Assembly: GCA_021030915.1 (NCBI GenBank)
Contig: JAGEMR010000094.1
Span: 1-64,000 of the forward strand
Source of the DNA: Astrothelium macrocarpum
Taxonomy: Eukaryota; Ascomycota; Dothideomycetes; Trypetheliales; Trypetheliaceae
DNA length: 64,000 bases
Reading direction: 5' to 3'
Shown here: piece by piece, positions 1 through 10,965 of the stretch
How the letters are laid out: each line of letters starts with the position of its first letter
Numbering within the stretch: position 1 is the first letter of the stretch
Made by a program: the position numbers and the translations under genes
Notes under the pieces: model-generated
What the model was told of the DNA's origin: nothing
Database searches by the model: none
The model's input: only the letters and a program-made list of their open reading frames with translations

Positions 1-284
1 AATGTTGATGGGGTATCTGATGCGGAAAGTGACCGACTGACTGATATGACCGGCTGAGTGGTAAACCACGTTATTATGATTTTAAATATTTTTAAAATCA
101 AATTTATTTAAAATCAAAATGATTTTTAAAATGAATCGATAAAAAATTGAATTAATAAAAAATAATATGATTTAATAATTCAAAATTCTATTAAAAACGT
201 TATCAAAGATTGATTTAAAAAATAATTTTAAATATAACGAAGCCATAATGATCGCGTTATATTCCTATATATTTATAATATTCC

Positions 285-410
285 CTGGCTCATAGCAGAA
301 GCCTTCTGAATCAGAGGTTGGCTTTCCTGGCTTATAGCATGAGCTCTCTGAGCCAGAGGTTGGCTCACCTGGCTCATAGCATGAGCCTTCTGAACCAGAG
401 GTTGGTGTAC
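285..410. repeat. three tandem 42-bp units
   Basis: Three head-to-tail units of exactly 42 bp occupy 285-326, 327-368 and 369-410. Each begins CTGGCT(C/T)ATAGCA and contains CAGAGGTTGG near its end. The units differ at a handful of positions. Because 42 is a multiple of three, the array is open in one plus-strand frame (14 codons per unit), but no start or stop gives it a gene context. It is the largest GC-containing island in the AT-rich block. Confidence 0.85.
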
Positions 411-720
411 ACAGACTGTACACACGGTCCTCTCAGTGGTCCTAACAGATTATTTAATATTTCAAAAATAAATGCGTTATAATCATAAAAAGATATTATT
501 AAAATTAAAGAAAATGATATATATAAAAAGAATGATCGTATAAATGGCAAAAATCCGCGCGTATGATATTATAATAATTATAAATAATCTAGATATTATA
601 CGCGAACGTATTAAATAAATTCTTTAATCTTTGAAAAAGAGAATAATGATTAATTTTCATAATTATAATATAATATTATTATATTGATAAAAAAAAAGTT
701 CGTACGAATGTGGAACGGTA

Positions 721-754
721 TTCCGCTCGTTATGTTGTTCCGCTCGCTATGCAG
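721..754. repeat. two tandem 17-bp units
   Basis: TTCCGCTCGTTATGTTG at 721-737 is followed directly by TTCCGCTCGCTATGCAG at 738-754, 14 of 17 positions matching. Just upstream lies the near-palindrome GGAACGGTATTCC. This is another normal-composition island in the AT-rich block and may be a remnant of a repeat element. Confidence 0.7.
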
Positions 755-2109
755 ATACGTTAATAAAAATATCAAAAATAAAATAAATAATAATTTCAAA
801 TAAAAATTATTCATAATAAATGATTATAAATTTTATCTAATTATGAATTTTTTTAATTATTATTATAAAAAATAAATTCTGATGATTATTTATTCTTCTT
901 ATTTTATTCATTATTTTTAATTATTGAATATGAATTTATTCAGATTATTAATAAAATATTATAATATTTAATTAAATAAATGAATTTAATGAATATAAAA
1001 TTTAATTAATTTAAATAAAATTAATTTTTTTTTATTATTCTGATAAATATATTATTAAATATTTATTTTTAAAAATATTGAAAACGATTGATTCAAAATA
1101 AATTTTTAATTATTCAATTTTTCAATAATATTCGATTAAATTAATATAAAAAATGATTTAAAATAAATTAAATAATTTTTAAATTCTATTTTTTCAAATA
1201 TAATATTTATAAAATATTAAAAACGATTTTATATAAAATTTAATAATAAATTGAATTCATTTATATAAAAAAAATTAATAAATTTGTAATATAAAATTTA
1301 TAATAAAATATAAAAAATTATTTATTTAAAATAAAATTTTCGAATTTTAAAAATATATTTCAAATTTAAAAATAAAAAATAAATTATCAAAAATCATTAA
1401 AAATATTTTTTCAATTTAATAGAATAATATTTTTTAATTCTATTAAAATTCAATTTATTTGTGAATTATAATAATAATAAAAGAAAATTAAATAATTTAA
1501 AAAAAAAAATAAAAGAAGATTCAAAAAATATAAAAATAAATTAGTAAATAAATTAAAATTGAATATAAAATAGAATATAAATATGATTAATAAAAAATTT
1601 AATAATAATAAAAAAAAAATGAATAATTCAAATATAATAAAAACGAAAGATTATTGAATAATAAATAATGAATAAATAATTCAAAATAGAAATATTTTAA
1701 AATAAATAGAAATAATAAAAATAATAAAAAATATCAAAAAAGATTTAAAATATTATGATAATGATAGAAAATTATATAAATAAAAATAAAATATTTTCTG
1801 ATTAAAATCATTTACGATATATAAAATAAATTTTATAATATTATTTAGATTAAAATAATTATATCAAATAAAATTTACGAATTAATTCTATTGATTCAAT
1901 TTCATCTGATTTAATTATCTATTATTATTACTGAGGTAATCTAATTCGAACGTTTGGTGGTGAGAATTGATTTGGTGGTCGCGCCGCGGGATCGGGCGCG
2001 CCGTGGTGGAGACTCCTATCGGACTTAAGTCTGGGCGCCACCATTTTCCGCTCATCAACTCGGGCCATCTTACTCTACTTTCTAGCAACTTTATCCTCCC
2101 TCTTGCCCA

Positions 2110-2420
2110 ACATTGGCACTCAAATACACAGCACAATCTTTGGCCAATTCGCGTAGATTCCGTCCGGTGACAAGATCTGTCAATATCCCAGCGAGATTGG
2201 TCCCTCACTATGGACAAAGGGCGTTCAGTACGACACGACTTCAACAGCTTCGCCGTCAAAAGAGCAGGTCGATGCATATCCAAAAGATACTGATTTAGGC
2301 GATAATCCCTTGCCGATTTTTGTCATCGAAAAAGACCATGGTTTGGTCAGTAGCGAACCATAGCAATTTGAGCGCAAGCGGTTCGGAAGAGGACTGCATA
2401 CTTTCATCCTTCCCGTCCAC
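2110..2420 (+). pseudogene. decayed 5' part of a mitochondrial-type protein gene
   Basis: From about 2113 the plus strand encodes a segment rich in Arg and Ser that ends in QRAFSTTRLQQL, which is typical of fungal mitochondrial targeting peptides. The expected start codon context reads CAACATTGGCACTC, so an ATG appears to have gained a T. About 45 codons later the frame closes. A neighbouring frame then continues with KEQVDAYPKDTDLGDNPLP, as if a second indel had shifted it. No downstream membrane or catalytic region can be followed. A nuclear-encoded inner-membrane or respiratory-chain subunit is a guess only. It abuts the AT-rich block, consistent with erosion at a repeat border. Confidence 0.4.
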
Positions 2421-2777
2421 TGTGTGTTGAAGAAATCGAACTGGGTGCGTGCGAAGTTGAGTTGTCACGGTCCGAGACAGTTTCTAATTTGACACCTTGT
2501 ACCCAATACATCTACTTAATAGGTCGAAATTCCGAATAAGTTCCACATTGCGTTAAGCCACCAACGTAACACAGCATAGCTGAAATTGTACATATGGACG
2601 TATCTTTTCGTGCCTTGTCATTTTCAGCTCTTGATTCATAACTGAGAAAAGGCTGAACTCCGGCATAACCTGCGTCTTCTACATCTGAATCCTATATCCA
2701 TCTCGTAGCTACGATCTTGAAGCTTATCAACCCAGCCGTTCATTCCAGTGATCGATGCACACCATTTCATTACAAAT
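2301..2777. other. intergenic, no gene seen
   Basis: Apart from the tail of the decayed gene, nothing coding is supported. It includes the upstream region of the membrane-protein gene that starts at 2778. Confidence 0.5.
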
Positions 2778-3947
2778 ATGACCAGCTTGGCTTCCGAAAC
2801 TACGGGAGTGGCTACGTTGTTATCAAACCCAACTCGACTCGTTCTAGGTCCGTTAACAACAACTTTCACGCCGCCACCCACTTGTGCTGATATCTACTAT
2901 GAATCTCACGGCACTGGCTCTACATCTATCACAAGTTTTGTCCAAGCGGCAGTCTGTGCCTCGCTAATCACTAATGGAGAAACTAGCGATGGGTACTTCT
3001 ATGATACCAGCTGTTATCCGCCTGTTCCGGCACCTGCTTCGGAAAAGCGCAATGGGGCAATCTACTCGCCAGGTCTTTTTTGTCCCTTTGGATACACAAC
3101 AGCCTGTACAGCAGCAAGATTGCCCGGTGGGCCACCGTCCACTGTAATTGAAGGTGAAAGCTTTGTCTTCCCCCAAAGTCTCCTAGCAGGAGAGACCGCA
3201 GTAGGCTGCTGTCCAAGGTATGTCTTCCTTTAAATCCGAGGTGGTTTACTCAGAACTGACGTCTGTTCTTGCCGTCTCAGCGGTTTCAGCTGTGCCCTAG
3301 ATGAATATCATTCCTTTAGCTTAGGGGTATGCGTCTCGGTGGCTTCTGCGGGCTCGACAACTGCCACACTATGCTCTTCATCACAGCCCGAAGCTACCGT
3401 AACTTTTCCAGTACCGCCAATAACTACTTTCTCCTCTACTTTCCAAACTACCGACACATTCACTCCTCCAAATATCGTCTCCACTGCGGTCGGGACCATC
3501 TCTTTAACCTTGACCATAACTTTGCCGTTCCCCTCAATAACCGCACCTATGATTCCTTTGTATTGGAAAGCTTCAGATCGACTGCCTACTAGCGCAATGT
3601 TATCACAGCCGGCTGGCGGCGTCCCGAACAGTGGCCTCTCGACCGGTGTGGAAATTACGGTTGTTATCGTCCCTGTAATATTCACTGTAGCGTTAGTCAC
3701 GATTTTGGGCCTCTATTTCCGTTGGAGGAAGAAAATGTCAACCAGTACAACGCCAGCAATTGACTACAACAAGCTGGAGCTGGATGCTCGTGACACACAA
3801 AAGAAAAGCGCACATGGTGGTAAAATGACAGAATTATCTCCGGATGAGATGATCCATGAGATGGGAGGGGGCGCTATACTACCTGAGCTTGCCGGTCTGA
3901 TACCGGTGTATCAGCTCCAAGGCGATGAGCCTGACTTTATCTATTAA
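2778..3947 (+). CDS. one-pass membrane protein with Cys-rich ectodomain
   Basis: Two exons, 2778-3217 and 3281-3947, give 368 residues; the 63-bp intron has GTATGT and CTCAG ends, and reading through it would hit a stop. I chose the ATG at 2778 because the only earlier in-frame start in the open frame is a GTG. The N-terminal part opens with LTTTFTPPPTC, has several paired cysteines and the junction motif CCPSGFSC common to fungal surface proteins. It is followed by a Ser/Thr/Pro-rich stretch, one hydrophobic helix (about residues 266-288, VVIVPVIFTVALVTILGL), a basic RWRKK stop-transfer and an acidic cytosolic tail. No clear cleaved signal peptide is visible. The layout resembles fungal wall or stress sensors, but no specific function can be assigned. 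Confidence 0.8.
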
Positions 3948-4536
3948 AGTACTCATGTATAAATGTATCTATGCGCTAAGCGAGTCTATCAAGTCAAAAT
4001 GAGGTTCGTTACTTTTTCAGATGTCATTTTAGTTTTCAGATTCCTGGTATACTCGAGACTGTGAGGCCATTTGCAGAAGCTTCTTCAATTTGAGCTGTAG
4101 GTTGAGACCTCATTGAACAAATTGCGCTATTATAGTTCCGGAAATCAGAGATCTAAGGAAAAGTAAGGTGATGGGAACGCCCAACAGAGAGACATAGCAA
4201 GACTCAAAGCTCCACCTCGTTCTTCACAATAATTTTAGCATTCACTGAGCAGACTTACTGTCCGTTGAGCTTGTCAAATGACTACCTATGTATTCCTATG
4301 TGGGTTACCGTGCTTACCACAAACTTCGGCCGCTAGCTACGGCGTAGCCTTGCTGTTGCCAGGCAAAGTAGGCATATCGATACAGCAAGGGTGGTGCATA
4401 TTTCACAGCAATTTTAGCGTCAGCGGGGAGGGCTCAGGACGCGATGCGCGTCGTCTTGGACAAAACTTCTATCAATTTGCATGTCCCGCGATGAAGACTC
4501 AATAAATAATATATCAGTCATTAACTATTCTGCATC
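3948..4536. other. intergenic, nothing recognised
   Basis: 3' flank of the membrane-protein gene and upstream region of nse3. Short frames here lack coding character and no repeat or RNA gene is visible. Confidence 0.6.
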
Positions 4537-5655
4537 ATGCCACTGATACGTAAAAGACGTGCCGTGAGTTATTAACTTTGCCAAAGCTTGTTCCCAAATC
4601 TTATGAGTGTGTCCACAGCCAGTAGAAGACGAGGCCGACTCAGACTCCTCTCCACACCCAACACAAAGACGAGCGTCTGCGTCTGACGATGAGTCGAACC
4701 GTGGAGAATCGGATATTGATGGCGATGACAGCGAAGATACAGGCCAGGATCAGCAAGTGAAAAAGATGGTACGACTCGCATTAGCATGTGAGCACAGGAG
4801 GAGCGAGATCCGCCGCGCTGATATTGGCGAGAAAGGTCGGTGATGAGCTTGGCTTTGGTAACGCGCAATGCCGAGAGACTGATAGTGAGCAATTAGTATT
4901 TGGCAATGCCAGTCGACGTGGCGCCTTCAACAAAGTCTTCGAAAAAGCCCAAGAGCAGCTCCAGCACGTCTTCGGTATGGAAATGACAGAGCTTCCTGCA
5001 AAGGAAAAAGTCACAATTGCCCAGAAGCGCGGTGAGCTCCTTTCTTCGTATAGTGCTCGTCATTTTGTCCCCATACTAATTAACTTTCCCACCAGCGGCC
5101 CAAAAATCATCATCGTCTTCCACCAAATCCTGGATCCTGACCTCCACCCTTCCCCCTGCTTTTCGAGGCCCCGACGTCCTCTCCGCTTCCGACGCCAGCT
5201 ACGTCGCCCTATATACCTTCATCGTCTCCACGATCCTACTTTCCGGGGGTCAGCTCCCTGCTTCGAAACTCGAGCGCTACCTTCACCGCGCCAACGCTGA
5301 CGAGTCCACGCCCGTCGCATCCACAGATAAGCTGATCCAGCGACTTTGCAAAGACGGCTACATCGTGCGCGTCAAGGATACGAGTTCTGGGGAGGAGATG
5401 ATCGACTATATAGTTGGACCTCGGGGAAGGGTGGAAGTGGGAGAGGAAGGCGTGGCGGGGCTGGTGAAGAGTGTGTATGGGGATGCGGTGAATGAGGAGT
5501 TGGAGAAGAGAATTCAGCGGAGTTTGGCGCTGAGTCGGCGCGAACCGGAGAGGGTGGTGAATGGGAATGCAGGAGAGGGAGAGACAAGGAAGGGGAGGGG
5601 AAAGGGCAGACAGAGGGAGCAGAGGGAGGACGAGGAAAGTGAGGAGAGGGACTAA
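4537..5655 (+). CDS. nse3: Smc5-6 complex subunit Nse3 (MAGE domain)
   Basis: Four exons, 4537-4563, 4619-4835, 4897-5031 and 5096-5655, give 312 residues. The first exon codes only nine residues (MPLIRKRRA). After an acidic Ser-rich N-terminus comes the MAGE fold. Recognisable blocks are KKMVRLALACEHRRSEIRRADI, FNKVFEKAQEQLQHVFGMEM, TKSWILTSTLPP, SYVALYTFIVSTILLSGG and a winged-helix end with LIQRLCKDGYIVR and YIVGPRGRVEVG. Nse3 works in the nucleus with Nse1 and Nse4 in the Smc5-6 complex that handles recombination intermediates and damaged replication forks. The C-terminus is a purine-rich, Glu/Arg-rich low-complexity tail. All three introns (55, 61, 64 bp) restore the family sequence exactly; the second uses a GTCGGT donor. 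Confidence 0.9.
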
Positions 5656-6158
5656 AATCAATGTGTTTAGAATTCGAAAGCTAGACTTTCGTGGAAGTCA
5701 CGACATCCATGATGGAGCGAGGCTTCGACAGCTACTTGGGCACTGATATCGGTCCCGGTGACCCACAAATGCTGCCATCTTTGGTCCATCTTACCGTTAT
5801 TAGGTAGTAAGTCCAATCTTTCATATGTTTTTTCGGTGCTTGTTGCTAACACGACATCACTTAGAACGAGGAGCTGAACCTTGTGATCAAGTTGATATTT
5901 TCAGACGAGATCGAATTCTCTCCATTAAACATAGGCGGGATTCAACCGTCCACACGGCGAGCACGTAATGCTTAATTTTTGCCTCCAAGACTAGTGCTTT
6001 CAATGAAGCCAGGCCCAGCGAGCGGAACGCCCAGCAAAGAGGAGAGCTGAGTAGCGATGCTCTACATATAGAGAAGAGGCCAAAAGCTTGATACTCCTTG
6101 GTTAAATCCAGCTTTTTGTTGAGTCCAGCTAATCCAAAGCTCTACAACCGTCGACAAT
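5656..6158. other. convergent intergenic region
   Basis: Lies between the 3' ends of nse3 and the GH79 gene. Only non-coding flanks seen. Confidence 0.6.
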
Positions 6159-7834
6159 TCATCCGCTTGTCGTAGCATTCGGGCTTCTCTCAATGATCAA
6201 TGCCTCGCTCGCCCTAGTCCCCACCACGCCGTCTACATAATACTCAATATCAGCCGTTCCCTCCGCCACCCCGCTCGCATAATTCGTCCCCGTCACCGTC
6301 ACCTTCGCCGTATCCGTCTCCTCGCTACTCGGCCCCGTAATCCTGAACGCTCTCACCTGCTCCCCCAACACCGCACTCACATTCAACTGCGTCTGCGGCC
6401 TCGCCACGCCCGCCGTCGCATTCGCCGCAGAATAAAACTCCAGATTGATCACCAAAATCTTGTACAGATAATCCCCCTCGTACAACGCATACAACGCCAA
6501 GTTCTCATTCTCCAGCGCGGACAGCTCATAAATTGTCGGATTCGTCGAGCCCGACAACACACCCGCGACGTAGATCAGCGACACGTACGTCGGCCACACG
6601 CGCGGCGCCGTGCCGTTCACCTCCACAGGCTGCCACTTGCTGTACCAGAACGGGCTGCCGTTGTGGAAGTGCACGCGCCGCATGCCCAGCGTCGCCGCGT
6701 GCAGCATGTAGTCGATCTCCCACAGCGCCGCGCCCAGCGTGTTGCTGATGTTGGGCGCGCCGTGGCACGATACCGACCCCGTTTCGCCCATGACGAAGGA
6801 GACGCCGGGGGAGAGGGAGGCGGTGCTGGTGATCTCGGGAGCCCATTGCGAGAAGTATTGGATGGTGTTGATGTGGTTCATTAGAGCAGGGAGGGAGACT
6901 GGTGGGGTGTCGGCTTCTGTTAAGGATGGTATGTATCGTCAGATTGCAGGTTTGGTAAGTAGGGGTTCCGCTACATACCTGGGCATTTGGAATATGGGTA
7001 GGTGTGATCACTTTCTGTCTTGACATTGCCCACGAGCTCTGGTACACCGAGTTTGTTTATCTCGGCTAGAGAGAAATTGCCCATGTCTACGGGTTGCACA
7101 GCAAAAGCACCGAGTTGGAAACCATGGCTGGTGTTCTTGATTTCTTGCTTGATTTGAGTCAGCCAGTCTACCTGCTGCTGAGCATATATTTGCACGTTCC
7201 ATGGCTCAGAGCGGTGGCCAGTGTAGGTGTAGATATCTGGTTCATTACCGAGCTCATAAGCATAGAGTCTGGAAGCATTGAGATATGCTTCTGCACCTCT
7301 TACTTCGGCAAGTGGATACTGCACGTCGTCCTGGCCAAAGTTCAAGGTGAAGATATATGTCTGGTTTTCGGGTACATTCTCGTTCATGACTTGAAACAGG
7401 CCCTTGTTGAACGAGACATTGACGGCCTCAAGACTATTAGGCGCAAAAACATTAGTGATTGTCTGATTGTTGTGTGGGTGGTATTGAGCGACATCTCCTG
7501 TATCACCGCCAACTCTGATCATCGGAGGAGCCCCTAGAATTTCTTGAATATTATTTAGAAGGTTGTATGAGAGATTGTTTGGTGAGCCGACATCTCCAAG
7601 ATAGTCAATAATGTAGCAAAACTCTATAGAGAGGGCCACGATGTCTCTGGCAAGTGGAGCTACTTTGGAAGTATCGACACCTGGGGTGAAATTGACTTGT
7701 ACAAGAGTGAAATTTTGCTCAATCTGAGGAACGGCACGAATAGGTTTATGGGCATTACAAGCTGTTATTCCATGAATGGATAGGAGAAGAACCAAAGAAA
7801 TGAATTGAAGCCACTTTTGTCCTTCTACGAGCAT
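6159..7834 (-). CDS. secreted GH79-family glycosidase (beta-glucuronidase type)
   Basis: Two exons, 7834-6979 and 6916-6159, give 537 residues; the 62-bp intron has a GTATGT donor. An N-terminal hydrophobic signal (about residues 9-28, ending near ACNA) implies secretion, and there are many N-x-S/T sites. The catalytic barrel shows IRVGGDTGD, the acid/base region YELGNEPD with Glu198, and the nucleophile region FVMGETGS with Glu330. About residues 430-537 form the beta-sandwich typical of GH79 C-terminal domains. GH79 enzymes remove glucuronic acid or 4-O-methyl-glucuronic acid from arabinogalactan and related glycans, or act on heparan-like substrates. In a fungus an extracellular plant-glycan role is the likely one. 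The gene is complete with both catalytic glutamates. Confidence 0.88.
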
Positions 7835-8421
7835 CTTGATTCAAAGGTAGGAAGTAACAAAAAACAAGAGAACCAAGCCGACTAAAGTACTCCAGCCCTA
7901 AGGTACATCGAACCCATTTTGGGCAGTGATGCTCAGGGACGGTCAAATTTCCCCACTTTCACGGAGCACTTACCGTATCCCAGAAGAAGCAATTTTAAGA
8001 AGCAGACCTTAAATCATGAAAATCGCATTGGAGGGGCCTTCATAACCACAAGTGCTGATGGCTGGACTGCATTAATGATGTTCCGCTGATCAGCACATAG
8101 CTAAGCAGTTTAATTTGGCTGGTGGCCCCCTGGAGTTGAGAATGAAGGTAGCAGAAGGCCGGACTGTTTTCCAGCGTCCTTGGAGGGCGGAAAGGAATAC
8201 TTTCTATCGGCTGATATTTTGCCGACCTACGACCAAAAATGCAATATGCCATACTGGGAGCCCCTCAGTCGAAATTGATCAAGTCACTATATGGAAAACA
8301 AAAAAATCATGGTTTGTCTGGAATGGAAGGAATTACGATGTGGATCCCCTCATGACATTTTCGTATCAGAGCTTGGGTGAGAATGTGAAAGATTTTTTTT
8401 CTATGGGTAACTACGAAAATT
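7835..8421. other. intergenic; upstream of GH79 gene
   Basis: Holds the promoter side of the GH79 gene and the 3' flank of the SANT protein gene. An open frame on the plus strand (8115-8534) runs antisense into the SANT gene and has no family features. Confidence 0.5.
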
Positions 8422-9518
8422 TCAATCTTGGGCTAACCCCCCATTACTACCAGCCTTCTGCACTTTTGAACGAACAAGAGCAAGGTATCGTTGCTGGATA
8501 TTGCTCATTGTCTTGCCGGGGAAGTGCTCCTTGAGGTTTGACCAGGTCAAACCATAATGCTTTTTGAATATGAAGAGCATGCCCTCTTCCTCTTCTGTCC
8601 ATTCGTTGTAGATTATCTCATAATCTGGCTCATAAATCTCCGTTTGGAGAGCCAGTCCCGAAAATTGGTTCCTGCGCAAGTTCTCCATTGACTCGTCGGG
8701 GACTCCTGGGTAGAGCTTCATGATGTTAGCGACGCCTCTCACTAAGCACACGTGGATGCGTAAAGCATTCTCGTTGTCAAACAGGCGCTCTAGTACAGCG
8801 AAACTTGCGCGCGAAAGATCTGGGAATCTGTCGTCAAGTGGGCGCTCTGATAAAGCGAGACCTGAAGTGGGAAGATCCAGGGATCCATCATCGAGGGTAC
8901 GCTTTCGATTAGCGAAGCCTGAACTGCAATGGGATCCGGTCTGAACATCCGCTTTGTAAAAATTTAATCTTGCCTTTTTCTCCCTAGTAAACGTTTTGTA
9001 TACACCCTCGTAGGTTACTGTGGGTGGAGTTAGTCGATGTTGAACCGAGAAAGCATCGTTTCCGTTTGCCTAGCACTACCACTTACCTCCTTGATCTTGG
9101 ACTTCGTAAACTAGCGCAGCCTTGAAGAAAATCTTGGCTGTACCACCGAGGGGGTCCTCATAGAAAAGCCCTGGGGGGGTAGAGCAGACCTTGTTGGTGA
9201 ACCGTGCTTTGTAAGTGCGTGCAAATTCATTCCAAGAGAAAGGTCCAACTTGCATGTCATGCCACTATTGTGTTATCGAGTCAGCTCCCATCAACTCCTA
9301 ATTCGAACGGTATTACGTACAAAGCTGCGAAGCTGATCGTGAAAAGCCCCATAAGCTTGACAATCTAACTCTTTCTCCAGTATCAGAAGGTGAGTCTCAG
9401 GGTCGAAGTCCGCACGAGGAAAGCTATGTAGATGGTACGCTTGGTGGCATAACGTCGGCCAGACTTCGCCATCAAAGTCATGCGCCGTTGTCACCCATTC
9501 CAGATGTGCTAGTGCCAT
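8422..9518 (-). CDS. SANT/Myb-like protein with 19-residue repeats
   Basis: Three exons, 9518-9321, 9264-9087 and 9017-8422, give 323 residues; the introns are 56 and 69 bp. The first about 120 residues form a compact domain with DFDGEVWPTLCHQAY, FP, and WHDMQVGPFSWNEFARTYKARF. The middle (about residues 150-205) carries two full and one partial copy of a 19-residue repeat of the type FA-x-x-x-R-x-LDD. The end (about residues 265-310) is a SANT/Myb-like helix bundle with WTEEEEGMLFIF, LTWSNLKEHFPGKT and IQQRY. SANT domains bind DNA or histone tails, so a nuclear or chromatin role is inferred. The N-terminal block matches a truncated frame at 57555-57989 in this window. Exact function unknown. 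Confidence 0.75.
8765..8916 (-). repeat. 57-bp imperfect tandem repeat inside the SANT gene
   Basis: On the minus strand two 57-bp units and a partial third encode FANRKRTLDDGSLDLPTSG, LALSERPLDDRFPDLSRAS and FAVLERLFDNENALRI. The frame is kept, so the repeat expanded as coding sequence. Confidence 0.75.
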
Positions 9519-10286
9519 TGTATTTGACTTGAAGTTCACATGTGTGCTTGTAAAGGTATGCAATGAGGACCTCTTGATGGTCTATGACATTGAAGAACTG
9601 CAGTAAGAAGAACGGAAAAGTGAAAAATATTTGTGTGCCAAATTGGCGAGCGGTAAAACTAAAGCAGAAGAGCCGAAGCTTTCACATATCACTCTGTAGA
9701 AGTGACTTTGGGAGATGAGCCTTCACAAAGCCCGGGGTCAAGACTCGAAAATCACTGGTCCACGTACACCATTTTCTGATGGCCACTTCTTCATTGTGAT
9801 GCGCCCATGTTTGATCGGAAAGTGAAAATGATTAAGGTAGCAACGAGACTGATTGGTAGAGTATAAAAGTAAATTGGTTACCAGTGCGTGCACATATTAG
9901 AGTCACAATCGCAAAAACCGAGTAACTCTGTGCATTTAAAACCGCCCATAAGTATTCGGTCTACTCCACGAGGAACGGATCGCTAGAGGTCGTATTACTG
10001 TCTCTTTGACCAAAGAAGAATGCATCTTAAATTTTGGTCCAAGGCACAATAGTTTAGACGTTACGGCGTGACCTGTCGTTCCACTGAGGGAGAACGGCGT
10101 TACGGTATCGCATACCGTCCAGCATGAATCGCTTGACTGAAACTTCGTAGATGGGTGTTGAATTGGGCAGACTTTAGGAGGCCATGGATACACTTTCTGC
10201 AACCAGCGGTTCCTTTTCTTGGAGTCTTCGACCAACGGCTCCAGCCGAAATGCGGCTCCGGACCTCAAGAACGCAATCCAATACCT
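9519..10286. other. intergenic, no supported gene
   Basis: Upstream of the SANT gene and 3' flank of the coiled-coil gene. A 110-codon frame at 9936-10268 directly continues the 3' side of the neighbouring gene but has no domain or coding bias that I can see. Confidence 0.5.
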
Positions 10287-10826
10287 TCATCTAGCTCCTC
10301 CCTTCCTTTCCTTCTCCCGCTGCCAAATCCTAACTTCCATCTCCCTCTGAGCCATTGCCTGCTGCAACTCCCTATCAACCCTTTCGTTGTGCTCGATGGC
10401 ATTCTCACGAGCTCTGGCACGGCTTCTTAGCTCGTCCAATGCACTCTGCATCTCTTGCGAGATTTTCTGTCGAAGTTCTTCACGATTTTTGATCCGAAAG
10501 TGGTCAATGAATTTTTGTGCTTCTGCAATGTTGTCACCTGGACCTGGGCCGCCCTCCAGCATTCCACCAGGGTGCGTCAATCGAATCCCCGGAATAGGCC
10601 CTCGAAATTTACGACGAGGATCGTTCAGTGGTAATGGAAGCTCGTCTTGCTGAATGTCGGGAAGCTCTTGAGATGGTGTATCGCTTTCAATCACGATGCC
10701 GTCGACTGGCGGAGGATTAGTAATGACACTGGCAACGTCTCTTTCGAAAGTTTCGTCGTATCGTGGATCATCATTGTGAGCAAGGTCATTGGTATCTTCC
10801 TGAGGGGTCAACGGGGCTGCTGCCAT
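10287..10826 (-). CDS. hypothetical coiled-coil protein
   Basis: Single exon, 179 residues from the ATG at 10826 (MAAAPLTPQED). A longer frame with an ATG at 10967 would overlap the start codon of the divergent SF3b5 gene, so the shorter start is preferred. The N-terminal half is acidic and Pro-rich, with FRGPIPGIRLTHPGG. The last about 80 residues are strongly helical and charged (NREELRQKISQEMQSALDEL onward to the C-terminus), a probable coiled coil. No known family was recognised. Confidence 0.65.
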   Translation of the reverse strand: MAAAPLTPQEDTNDLAHNDDPRYDETFERDVASVITNPPPVDGIVIESDTPSQELPDIQQDELPLPLNDPRRKFRGPIPGIRLTHPGGMLEGGPGPGDNIAEAQKFIDHFRIKNREELRQKISQEMQSALDELRSRARARENAIEHNERVDRELQQAMAQREMEVRIWQREKERKGGAR

Positions 10827-10965
10827 GGCATATTTGCATAGGTGACAAGCAGTGTGTAAGGCTGCGATGTGATCGAGCGAGAGGGCACCAAGGGAACGGC
10901 CATTTTCCTGGCCGTCCGTCTTCACCTCCAACACTCGACACAATCCCCAGCCAACTTTTTGGACC
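10827..10965. promoter_or_regulatory. short bidirectional promoter region
   Basis: Only 139 bp separate the chosen starts of the coiled-coil gene (minus) and SF3b5 (plus), so both must be transcribed from this interval or from within each other's 5' end. No specific factor site could be named. Confidence 0.5.

Larger units (their letters stand above)
1..1920. repeat. AT-rich, RIP-like degenerate block
   Basis: Nearly the whole stretch from about position 60 to 1920 is made of A and T with long runs of TAA, ATT and AAAT, and no reading frame of useful length. G and C survive only in small islands, at about 285-440, 550-610 and 690-760. The composition changes abruptly at about 1920 to normal gene-like DNA. 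In filamentous ascomycetes such blocks are usually old transposons mutated C-to-T by repeat-induced point mutation. That origin is inference here, as no transposon protein or terminal repeat can be recognised. Confidence 0.7.

Noticed and set aside
1915..2283. 122-codon minus-strand frame across the decayed gene
   Set aside because: Shadow of the plus-strand mitochondrial-type sequence; no ATG-led domain and it runs into AT-rich DNA.
8115..8534. 139-codon plus-strand frame
   Set aside because: Overlaps the 3' end of the SANT gene antisense and shows no domain or splice logic.
9936..10268. 110-codon minus-strand frame after the coiled-coil gene
   Set aside because: Low-quality composition, no features; more likely 3' untranslated sequence.
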